Shown piece after piece: positions 50,101 through 64,000 of a DNA stretch of 64,000 nt; within the stretch, counting starts at the first letter, position 1, and each line of letters opens with the position of its first letter. The stretch is from positions 62,001-126,000 of the forward strand of contig JAQFVV010000355.1 of the NCBI GenBank assembly GCA_028023455.1. The letters are read 5' to 3'. The notes below the pieces were generated by a model. The model had not been told where the DNA came from, made no database searches, and worked only from the letters and a program-made list of their open reading frames with translations. Source of the DNA: Epiperipatus broadwayi (lineage: Eukaryota; Onychophora; Udeonychophora; Euonychophora; Peripatidae). The position numbers and the translations under genes are program-made.

Positions 50101-51212
50101 AACAGCTTCTGTAAACATAAAGAATAGTGATCATGTGATGTTTAGTGATTGAACAAGGAATAGTTGTGTAATATACATAAAATATTGGAATGTTGTGTCA
50201 AGGTAGGAAAATAAAGAAATATATTTTTGAAAATTAAGGATAAGGGGCAAAATTTTAGTAATTAGATTAATAAAATTTTCTAACGACTATATTATGGTCA
50301 TAATGAAAAAATAGTTTAAAAATCAAAAGACAATTATATTGGGAAAACTAACAAAGAAAACAATAAATTTTAGATTATATTTTAGTTCAAAATAGGTTCA
50401 AAATAATAAACATGATATAAATTCAGATCATAATTTTATAGTGGCAGATTAAGATTGTGCTTTAAAATAATAAAATAAATGGAAAAAATAAATGAAAATT
50501 TTAATAAATAAATCATATCGCATTAATGAATGAAAAGATAATCTTTCAGAATTATTATTGATAAGTAATTAAAAATAAAAATAAAAATTGGAATGAAATG
50601 ATGATTAAATGATAAACAGACATACATGGAAAATGCAAAGAAGGCAGACAGTAAAATGACAAAAGTTAGAAGTAAGTAAAAGAAATTGAGAATACCATTA
50701 CAAAGACAATAAGCAAAAAGTAGATTGAATTAATTTAATAAATAAAACAGTTAGATTGGGAAAGTCAGAGTTCAGATATGAATAAAGATTGAAAATGAAA
50801 ATTCTAAAATATTAAGAAAATAGACGTATTAAGAAAATAGACGTATTAAAATGAACTGAAGAAAATATCATTGATATAACTAATAAAAGTAATACATTTT
50901 AGTTCATATTAATTTTATAAAAAAAACAACATTGATATAAGAATTCGGGGACTTAGCCCAATATAATTAAAAAGAGTATCATTAAATTTCTTTAAACCGT
51001 AATGTTCCCATTCAAAGAAATTAAAATTCAATAAAATGTAAAGTTTTTATAATTAGCTTAATATTTTCTTAAGTTAAATAGCTAAAGTGTAGTAACTAGT
51101 TATGAATATATATATATGTCTCGTTTCTTTTTTTCTGAAAAACGGTTTAGATTTACAAAAATAAAGAAAAAAAAATTTCATTCGAGAATATCAAACAATG
51201 ATTGATATACTT
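50101..51212. other. A-rich spacer, no gene seen
   Basis: Nothing is supported. AAGAAAATAGACGTATTA is present twice in tandem at about 50816-50848. Confidence 0.5.
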
Positions 51213-51352
51213 ATATAACAATAAAAATAATAAATATAACGGTAATTAATTATTCCAGGAGGAAGGAATTAACCGAAAGTCCTTCTATAGATTGAAAAAA
51301 CTGTATAAAATAGTTAATTACGGTTATATTTATTATTTTATTGTTATTATAA
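51213..51352. repeat. 140-bp fold-back repeat
   Basis: TATAACAATAAAAATAATAA..ATAACGGTAATTAA at about 51214-51252 is inverted at 51311-51350 (TTAATTACGGTTATATTTAT..TTGTTATTA), almost without mismatch over about 40 bp. The 55-bp centre can itself fold through GAAGGAATTAACC..GTCCTTC. Confidence 0.75.
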
Positions 51353-52303
51353 TAGTTTTTTAATTATTATTATTATATATACATATAACTTAATAATTGC
51401 TTTATTGATCTTAATTGGAATGTCTTTTACTGAAAAACTATATCAATTAAAAATTATATAAAATGTTCAATAACCATCTTAGAGAAAAAACGGATTTTGT
51501 AAATGATATAAAGCAAGTTTGCTCTCTTTTTTTGTTTTATTTAATTGATACATAGATGATCTATTAAAACGATTTTGATGCTATATGGATGTAATTATCA
51601 AGGCATTAAGAATATTAATTTATCAGATTATCCCAATATCAAAATGTTTGCAAATATAAAAGATGCAATCAATAAAATATAATACAGGATTGTGAAACTC
51701 ATAGAAAATTTACTATAACAATAATTTTAAAAAACTAAAGCAATAAATCTAGTCAGTCAAAAATAATATTAAAATAAGCTATTAAATGCAGAGGCGGATT
51801 AAGCGGTAAGCAGACTATGCGACCGCCCCCGAATGCAAAGGGGCTCCGAAGTTATAAAATATATTTTTATGAGGATTCGAGGAAATTGTGTTTTTGTTTT
51901 TTTTTGTATATAATCAATTATCCTATAACTTGGCATTATTTAAGCTTTTGGCAAAATTCTAACTTTTAACTGGACATCAAGAGATGAAATTAGTATAGCA
52001 TTCATAGAGCCAAATTAAGTAAATACTGTATATATATTTTATTACACAAAAAAATCGACCCTTCCCAAAATAATAATTTGATTTAAATTTAAATATTCTG
52101 GTTTTGAAAAAAATATTGTAAATAACTTTTGCTGTTATTCTGAGGCTGATTTATCTCCAGAAGATATTTCTAAATTATATTTTGATCGGAGACAGGTAAA
52201 AATGAATTTTTCTTATTAACATCGTAATGCCAAAAAAAAATACCTTGCACATTTCCTAATGTTGAAATATTATTGAATTTTTTTTAACGAATTCCCTTAT
52301 CTC

Positions 52304-52489
52304 ATGCGTCTAGAGAAAGATTGTTTTCTGTTTAAAGCATGCAAAAATTATTTAAGGAGTACTGTGGGCGAAGAAAGATTAAATAATATGGTCATTCTGT
52401 ATATAGAGCAGAAAATTTTAAGCCAAATTGACACTGCAAAAATAATTGACGAATATACAAAAAATAAAGCAAAACAGAAATTTATATAA
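52304..52489 (+). pseudogene. hAT transposase C-terminal dimerisation region
   Basis: Within this 61-codon frame, KNYLRSTVGEERLNNMVILY, IEQKILSQID and KIIDEYTKNKAKQK match the conserved end of hAT transposases of the ZMYM/52-kDa-repressor type, where the order is K.YLRSTM.QERL..LA.LSIE......(I/L)DF..(I/V)I..FA..KARK. This region mediates dimerisation and includes part of the catalytic fold. The DNA-binding zinc finger and most catalytic residues are absent, so this is a remnant in a non-autonomous copy. The ATG given is arbitrary. Confidence 0.75.
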
Positions 52490-52531
52490 AAATACGTTTT
52501 TTAAACAAAAAAAAACACTTAACGTGTTATG

Positions 52532-52623
52532 TAAATAAGCATTTATTTTATATAGCGCATGTTTATTCATTTATTATTAACACTCGTAAAAAGCGCATGC
52601 ACAATAGCTTGACAGGCTGATCT
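52532..52623 (+). mobile_element. 337-bp-family member 2 (92-bp truncated copy), 13-bp TSD
   Basis: TTAACGTGTTATG flanks it at 52519-52531 and 52624-52636. The insert begins TAAATAAGCATTTATTTTAT (inverted orientation, as in member 3) and passes to TTTATTATTAACACTCG, GCATGCACAATAGCTTGACAGGCTGATCT in direct orientation. The right end matches the right ends of members 1 and 3. Most of the unit is missing. Confidence 0.8.
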
Positions 52624-53060
52624 TTAACGTGTTATGGTATGAAATTTTTGATAATTTTTCTTTTTTATTAATAACTTAATGAGAATTTTCTTGATTTTTT
52701 TTTTTCTAACTTGAGTTTGAGAGCCCCGAAATTTTTACTGCTTGGGGCTTCCATTTGGCTTGCTCCGCCGCTCATTAAATAAATGTACATTATAAATCAA
52801 GTTATTGTTTTCAAATATTTTGGAAATTGTTTAATTAATGATGAAATGATAATAGAGAAACTGGAATAAAAATTTTAGTAGGCTTTTAATAAGATAAAAA
52901 TTTATTATGTGATTTAATCAAATTAGATCTAATAGATAACTCCCAAATATTTTTGTAATGTTTATAGATTGGAGTTAAAAAAATAATTAAGGCAAAAATT
53001 TGAGATTTTGCAGAACTGAAATTGAAGTGGAACGTAAATTATAAGTGGCAATGTCATAAA

Positions 53061-53904
53061 AGTTAGAATATGAAAAAGAACGGCTAAACATTTACTTAAA
53101 AGACATTATGATAATATAATAGAAAAATATGTAAGTTACAAAGTATACGGGATGAAAAAAAAGGTAATTGATGAATTTACGGAGGAAAATTGCTATGAAA
53201 TGGAAACCTAAGTGGATAATGTGATTGGGGTTTATGTTTAAGAGTTGCGTTTAAAAAGATAACTTTTAATTACCTACGATAAATGCTATCATAATGGACT
53301 GATTATTATTGCGGTGTTCATTTGTTTATGTAGTTTATCACATCCACGATCTAAAAACTTCAGATTTAAAAATATGTAAAACAAAAGACTATTGATTGTA
53401 CCAATCTACATGGTTTATTATAGAAATAAGTTATTTTTTATTCTAACCAAAGTCGGATAAAACGTAAATACCCCCCCCCCTCTATTTATGTTCTTTTTTA
53501 AAAAATTGTAATTTGAGTAACTTTTTTTTCTATAACATTTGCTTTTATCTTTCAGGTTTAAAACGGGAATGTTTATTGTATAGATATTTTTTTTAAAAAA
53601 TGGAAAAGTCGTTAATCTTTTAGTTAATGATGAAATATCAAATCTATTTACTAACTGTATGATCGGCTTAAGTTCACAATTATATTTCTTTGGATTATTA
53701 CAACTTAAAAAGATTTTTTAATGATTTATTTTGTCATTATATATACATAAATAGAGAGAGGGAGTTGCAAATTTGTTTAAAAGAGAAAATAAATTTGTGA
53801 CATTTTTATGTTGCTGATAAAAATATAGAAATATCTTCTATATATGTACGTGTTTCTGCTAAATGGAAAATAATAGCAAACAATAAAAAATACTATAATT
53901 TGAT
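53061..53904. other. Spacer, no gene seen
   Basis: A C10 run lies at about 53471. No supported gene. Confidence 0.5.
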
Positions 53905-54300
53905 CTGATTAGATGGAATTTGAACCCAGATTATCAAGCTTCTTTTTAGCCATCCAATTCCTTTTATACAACCGATGCATATGACCATATATATTACAAA
54001 AAGATAAATGATCTCCAATATACATTTTTGTCATGAACCAGCACTCACCACTTGGTGCAGAACATCTTTTCCCATACATCTATATATAATCAGTACTCAC
54101 TTTATATTTAGATAGCAAATCTTTAAACTTTAATAAACACGCTTCAATCTTCTCCACTCTGCAACTCTTCAGCAGTTCATATCATTTAAAATCTCTCGAT
54201 GGTGTGTTCTAAGCCCTTATTTGTTAATTTTGTTGTTTTACCATAAGTCATTCTGACCCTTCATGTGCAAAATCTTAAACTCATTTAAATACATAGAAGA
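53905..54300 (+). repeat. Dispersed 400-bp repeat (family S2), copy 2
   Basis: Full-length match to 36385-36760. On the minus strand its end reads GGGTTCAAATTCC, a pol III B-box-like motif (complement of about 53918-53930), so family S2 may be tRNA-derived. No A box is certain. Confidence 0.7.
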
Positions 54301-54369
54301 TGAATGGGTAGAATGCAGACTGAATATGTAATATTTAAATACAAAGTGTATTATATATACTTTTAAGGT

Positions 54370-54549
54370 AAATGTAATTAGAGGGAATTTGAACTCAGAT
54401 TTCCAAGATCCCTTTAGTCATTCACTCGATCTTATACAACCAATGCTCATAACCATCTACATGCCTACATGCAAAAAAGATAAATGATATCCAATATACA
54501 TATTTTATGCTGAATCACCACTCATTAGTTGACGAGATCATCATCTCCT

Positions 54550-54602
<53 letters not shown>

Positions 54603-54790
54603 GTGTTCAGCATGAAATACATATATTGGAGATCATTTATCTTTTCCACATGTATGTGATCATGTGTATTGGTTGTATAAGATCGAGTAGATGACTAATG
54701 GCAGCTTAAAAATTTGGGTTCAAATTCCGTCTGATTACATCTGGCCTAAAAGTATATATAATATAACTACATTTAAATATTACATCTTCA
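54370..54790. repeat. Two partial S2 copies head to head around a (CA)n(TA)n tract
   Basis: 54370-54550 is a plus-oriented partial S2 copy (GAATTTGAACTCAGA.. to ..CATTTTATGCTGAATCACCACT). 54599-54790 is the inverted complement (AGTGTTCAGCATGAAATACA.. to ..GGGTTCAAATTCCGTCTGA). Between them lie (CA)n(TA)n at 54551-54598. The whole is a 420-bp imperfect palindrome. Confidence 0.75.
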
Positions 54791-54829
54791 CCCTCTATTC
54801 TACACATTTCTCTTTTGTGTATTTAAATG

Positions 54830-55200
54830 GACTTAAAGCCCTCCATATGAGGGGTCAGAATGACTTACGGTAAACATGAGTATGACAACAAAATTAGCAA
54901 AAAGGACTTTGAGCATGCCCTCATCAGATTTTTAATGATATGGATAGCTGAAGAGGTGGAAGATGGAAAAGATTGAAGCTTGTCCATTAAAGTTTGAAAA
55001 TTTGCTATCCTAACATAAACTGAGCACTTATTAATATATGTGCAGAAGATGATAATCTGGACCAAATAATGAGTGCTGGTTCCAACACGAAATATTTATA
55101 TTGGAGATCATTTATCTTTTTCTTATATATGTATTCATGTGTATCGGTTATTCAAGATGGAGTGGATGACTAAAGAATGTTTGAAAATCTGGCTTCAGCT
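54830..55200 (-). repeat. Dispersed 400-bp repeat (family S2), copy 5
   Basis: In minus orientation it carries the S2 landmarks: GGGGTCAGAATGACTTACGG, TTTGCTATCCTAA, ATGAGTGCTGGTTC, ATATTGGAGATCATTTATC. It ends near 55200 without the B-box-like end being well kept. Confidence 0.7.
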
Positions 55201-56509
55201 TGTATTTAAATATTATAATTTGATCTAAAAGTGTCAAATTTCTGCACTCATTCATTTGATCCTATTCATTTAAAACAATTTGTCTTTTTCAGAAATCCTT
55301 ATTTATATATTTTGAGTAAGTTTGATAGATTAGAGGTTTTAAATATATTTAAGTAATCACTTTTAGACTAATAGAAAATAGGCATTTTGACACGCTTTGA
55401 ATGCTCAAAATCTATTCTCTCAAAATAATGTAACCCTCTCATATATATTTAGAAGTTAAGTCAATTTAATCGTTATTTTTTTAAGAATGTTTCTGTAAAT
55501 TTCGTTTAACATATGTTGTATATAGGAAAATAAATTGATTAAGTGCAAAATGTCTTTTACTATCAAATTTTCAACAAATAATTATATCTTACCTTACCTG
55601 ATGTATACATATATTAGATCGTTTATTTCATATGTTAATATTTAAATCTTTTGAAAAGTTATGGTTATTCAGAAATAATTACCTAATTAGAAAAAATAAT
55701 TTAAGATTTTGTGCAGAAGGATAATTGCGATATGGTAAAATTTAGATGAGAGGAACAATAATAAAATCCAAGCGTGTGTATACATTCTAATCTTGTGGAA
55801 GACAATTAATCTTCACACATGTGCCATTAGATTAAATTTACATTAAGAACCACTCACTTGTAACATTTATGAATAGAGCTTATTTTTATATAAACTAATC
55901 CTTATTGACAATGCTTAAATCAGAACTAGAACTTATTGTAAACTTGATATTTCAATTGACAAATAAATTATTTTTACAAATTTAGTTTATATATCACAGG
56001 GAAGAGAACGTTTTTAATTTTTAGTACATGCTATTTAGAATTATATTAGCTTGAATATATATAAATAAATAATTTAGCGAGTATATAATTATAATAATTT
56101 GTCAAATATCAGGTTTATAATAAGTTCAAGTCTTTATTTAAATGCAGTCTACAGGGATTGCTTTATATAAAAATAAAGTCTAATCCTAAGTATTATCCTT
56201 ATGCTTTTAAAAACTTGTTGAAAGGTAAGTGCAAGTAAATTAAATCTAAAAGCATTTATTTCCACAAAACTACAATGACATACATTGCTAAATTATATAT
56301 ATTCTAACCTTGCTCTCGTGCATCCTCACTTCCAGATAGTATAGGATATAAAATAAAACGGGTTCTAGCTCAGTTAATAATTAATAAATAAAATATTCAG
56401 CATTAAAATTAAAATGTTTCACTAGCTCAAATTTAAAATACGAATAAGGTTCAGTTTATAAAAATAAATTAAATAAATATTTAATATTTTCATGAGACTT
56501 GAAGTGAAA
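55201..56509. other. AT-rich spacer, no gene seen
   Basis: No supported gene or repeat. Confidence 0.45.
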
Positions 56510-57270
56510 ATACAGGTGACAAGATAGATTACATTGAGCCAATATCCCACAGGATACTACCTCAATGGCATAAGAACACTATCCCCCCTTTATTACTATT
56601 TCAAATAACAAACTCATAGTATTCTTACGACTTTAATAACTTCTACTCACTAAGATTAAACTAATAATTAAGTCTTAATCTTCTATTTGTAATAATCTAG
56701 CTCAATAAAATAATCTCAGGTTCATAAAGTTTATTCTAAGTTAATAAAAATACGGTAGTAAAATATGAGAAGGGATTTTATGTCATAATCTACTACACTG
56801 AAACTAATAATAATAAATAACAGTAATAATATTCTTCATTGTTTAACTAATTCTGTATATTTTTTCTTTTTACTATAATTTTATTACCATAATAAAATAA
56901 TGAAATAATATAATATGATCTTATATCTTCATGTAATGATATAATAAATAGGTAGTAGCATTTTAATAATCTGACAAACAAAATATGTGTGGCAACCGAT
57001 AGCATATAATTTAATATAATATTGTGATAACTGATTTATGACCAATAAAATAATGTAAGATTATGATTATTTAATTATAATGAATACCAATAAAATATTT
57101 AAAATTCTTAAATAATTCTCTATTTATCTTTTTGTGCAAAATTATATATTTGTTTCGATTATTATGCATATATCGTGATTTCATGCAGCGATGTGGAGAA
57201 ATAAATAACTCGGACACAAAATTTTTGAAATAACAAAATTTAACAAAGTTTATTACTAACAACAAATAAA
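56510..57270. repeat. Dispersed AT-rich repeat, copy 2 (resembles 690-1470)
   Basis: Same order of landmarks as 690-1470. On the minus strand the AGGGGGGATAGTGTT stretch (complement of about 56574-56588) would serve as a polypurine tract followed by a TG start, and AATAAACTTTGTTAAATTTT (complement of about 57236-57255) as a polyadenylation region, which would fit an LTR-type element. No coding region supports this. Confidence 0.4.
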
Positions 57271-62299
<5,029 letters not shown>

Positions 62300-62313
62300 A
62301 ACTTTTCATGATT

Positions 62314-62954
62314 ATACAGTGTATGTAAACAATTGTATTACAGTCAAATATCAGCCTTTCATGCTAATTGTGCATACGCTTTGCGAGTGTTAATAATAAA
62401 TGAATACTTTCTCACCAATACAAGATATAGTATTTATGCAGGAATAAAAGGAATCCTCTTATTCCTACAACTCAAATGCTTATATATGAGCAAATCTGAA
62501 GTACTGGCAAAGAAAGCGTGACAATGGAACAGTCACTTTAAATTACTATATATGTTGTCTGAATGAATGACGCTGGTGAAATTATCTAGAATTTACTAAA
62601 TGTCATTCCAACTGAAACTTAATAATGTGTAAATAAGCATTTATTTTATATAGATGCTTATTTACATATTATTAAGTTTCAGTTGGAATGACGTTTAGTA
62701 AATTCTAGATAATTTCACCGGCGTTATTCAACAAGACAACATATATAGTAATTTAAAGTGACTGTTCCATTGTCACGCTTTCTTTGCCAGTACTTCAGAT
62801 TTGCTCATATATAATCATTTGAGTTGTAGGAATAAGAGGATTTCTTTTATTCCTGCATAAATACTATATCTTGTATTGGTGAGAAAGTATTTATTTATTA
62901 TTAACACTCGCAAAGCGTATGCACAATTAGCATGAAAGGCTGATATTTGACTGT
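62314..62954. mobile_element. 337-bp-family member 3, 641-bp fold-back copy, 14-bp TSD
   Basis: AACTTTTCATGATT flanks it at 62300-62313 and 62955-62968. The left half is the unit in inverted orientation, the right half the unit in direct orientation, meeting at about 62655 (AAGCATTTATTTTATATA / GATGCTTATTTACATAT), so the whole forms a hairpin of about 300-bp arms. Landmarks shared with member 1 are GCTAATTG(T/C)GCA, GATATAGTATTT, AAAGGAATCCTCTTA, ATATATGAGCAAATCT, GTCACTTTAAATTAC and GAAATT.TCTAGAATTTACT. The right end is GGCTGATATTTGACTGT. No coding capacity; a short plus-strand frame at 62333-62521 lies inside and is not a gene. Confidence 0.85.
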
Positions 62955-62968
62955 AACTTTTCATGATT

Positions 62969-63612
62969 GTAACTTTAAATTTCCTTAAACATTATACATA
63001 ATCAATCCTATTTCCCACACCACATAATACTACAGAACAATGTGAGAATTGAAACAGCATATAGGTAAAAATAACTGAGAAGTACATATTCTCATGTCAT
63101 CAAATAAAAATCATCAAATAAAACTAAATACATAAAAAAAATGTTTGATCCATACTCCTATATAAATATCAGTTAAAACATCTTCTTAGAGCCTGTATAA
63201 TAGAGCAGCCTGTATAGCAGAGCTACATTAACTGCATACAACAAATATAAATAATTTTATTATGAATGCAATATTCATAACATTATTAACTCAAATACCT
63301 ATATAGGGCTCATGATACAGGACCATTCAAACTGATAATGAATTTCAAATAGTAATAAATTTTCAGTCAATTCTTCAATTATCTTACATTAATGGACATG
63401 GCTGCTGAAATATATATTCACTGATAATCAATGATAAATGATTGTAATAATACAATTCCATAACATAAATGCATATACAACTATGTACTAAACTTTGTAA
63501 ATCATTCTGCTAGTGTTCAACTATTATTAATCCAAACAACATATGGTAACTGCAATAAAATGTTAATCATGTCTTTTCCTGAGGATATTAATCCAAACCA
63601 CATTTTTTTACT
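62969..63612. other. AT-rich spacer, no gene seen
   Basis: No supported gene or repeat. Confidence 0.5.
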
Positions 63613-63690
63613 CAGTACACCTGGGTCTCGTTTTATGCGGTAGATAGGTTCCACAGAAAACCCGCATTAAAAAAAATCACACAAAAATAG
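63613..63690. mobile_element. Possible pogo/Tigger-type terminal sequence
   Basis: CAGTACACCTGGGTCTCG, then TTTTATGCGG, TAGGTTCC and AAAACCCGCATTAAAA resemble the ends of pogo/Tigger MITEs, which start CAGT and carry a CTCGTTTTACGCGG-like stretch followed by a hairpin (GCGG..CCGC). The partner end is not in view, so this is a suggestion only. Confidence 0.35.
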
Positions 63691-63963
63691 ACTTAATTTA
63701 CTTTGAAAAATGGGGGATAGGGTCTGTAATTTTCTGAATTTGCATAAAAGCAAAGCAACAAAGAAAAATTACTTTAAAATTTACATTTAAAAAATAAGAA
63801 AATAAACTATGACTAATAAAAAATTTCAAATATTTGAAAAAAAATAATATAAGACAAACTTTTTTTACTTTTTTTATTAACTACAGCATTTACTTTTACA
63901 TTTTTCATACATACTTTAATCATTACCACTAGCGTTCATTTGTAAACTGGAAAGAAATCAGAT

Positions 63964-64000
63964 TTGATGTGATGTATTGTAGCTTCTCCTTAAACGAAGT
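63964..64000 (-). mobile_element. 3' tip of a LINE running off the window edge
   Basis: TTGATGTGATGTATTGTAGC and CTCCTTAAACGAAGT match the 3' end of the minus-strand LINE at 46305-46355 with few differences. The element would continue beyond position 64000. Confidence 0.7.

Larger units (their letters stand above)
51789..52773 (+). mobile_element. hAT element (ZMYM/ZBED-like), internally deleted, 985 bp
   Basis: CAGAGGCGGATTAAG at the left and CTTGCTCCGCCGCTC at the right are imperfect terminal inverted repeats (CAG.GGCGGA). ATTAAAT(G/A) flanks both ends (51781-51788, 52774-52781), an 8-bp duplication with one mismatch. GC-rich subterminal stretches with GGGGCTCCGAA and GAGCCCCGAAA are inverted relative to each other. 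Only the C-terminal end of the transposase remains. A member of the 337-bp family is inserted inside at 52532. Confidence 0.8.
51590..53060 (+). pseudogene. LINE reverse-transcriptase relic split by a hAT element
   Basis: Left of the hAT insertion, frames give a block resembling the RT region after motif C: DAINKI, RIVKLIENLL, then KTKAINLVSQK, as in the LI.RIV..SE..GL..N..KTK..VVSK segment of RTE-like proteins. Right of it, about 52798-52905 reads INQVIVFKYFGNCLINDEMI and AFNKIK, the next conserved block (FKYLG..I..DG.....I..R...A...). Order and orientation agree, so one RT relic was interrupted. Many stops make this tentative. Confidence 0.4.

Overview
The window is AT-rich eukaryotic DNA (by eye roughly three quarters A+T). 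It is dominated by transposable-element remains and simple repeats. Long GATA/TATC arrays, (AT)n and (CT)n tracts, tRNA-derived SINE-like repeats, RTE-type non-LTR retrotransposons, hAT, pogo/Tigger and mariner-like DNA transposon pieces, a Penelope-like endonuclease relic and long solo-LTR-like repeats point to an invertebrate animal with a repeat-rich genome. I cannot fix the phylum; lophotrochozoan or cephalopod-like, cnidarian or arthropod would all fit. I see no bacterial operon, no rRNA gene, no CRISPR array, no convincing functional tRNA gene and no recognisable host housekeeping gene.

Layout. 0-10.8 kb: AT-rich spacer with a 305-bp fold-back element, three tRNA-derived SINE copies and a TATC array. 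10.8-15.1 kb: the 3' end of a non-LTR retrotransposon, then a Tigger/pogo transposase relic split in two by a 2.0-kb solo-LTR-like insertion on the minus strand. 16.3-19.3 kb: a small minisatellite and a 664-bp GATA array. 20.3-24.6 kb: an essentially full-length RTE-type LINE with an 11-bp target-site duplication, broken by two stop codons and by a nested 1.0-kb composite made of 337-bp units. 25-27 kb: a LINE relic and a Penelope-type GIY-YIG endonuclease relic flanked by inverted repeats. 27.6-30.5 kb: a candidate retroelement or orphan gene with a repeated promoter-like block, a broken Glu/Lys-rich N-terminus, a 533-codon ORF carrying about ten copies of a 16-residue repeat, and a polypurine tract just downstream. 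34.2-36.3 kb: the second solo-LTR-like copy. 36.4-39.5 kb: an abundant 400-bp repeat, degenerate TATC sequence and a (CT)n(AT)n tract, followed by 19 bases identical to an Illumina adapter end. 44.8-47.2 kb: a TATC/GATA orientation switch, a GATA array and a LINE 3' end. 49.0-53.1 kb: a hAT-like element, a TA-flanked MITE, and a nest in which a LINE relic was hit by a hAT element that was itself hit by a member of the 337-bp family. 53.9-57.3 kb: more dispersed repeats. 62.3-63.0 kb: a second large fold-back member of the 337-bp family. The right edge holds the 3' tip of another LINE.

How the parts relate. The most informative signal is a family of composite elements at 22.0-23.0, 52.5-52.6 and 62.3-63.0 kb. 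They share a 337-bp monomer, inverted-then-direct arrangement, a common right end and 13-14-bp target-site duplications. A Penelope-type endonuclease relic in the same window makes Penelope-like retrotransposition a reasonable, unproven, source. The minus-strand LTRs carry CCAAT, TATA and a hairpin whose stem differs completely between copies while its loop is kept. All ages and mechanisms are inferred from nesting and flanking duplications read by eye.
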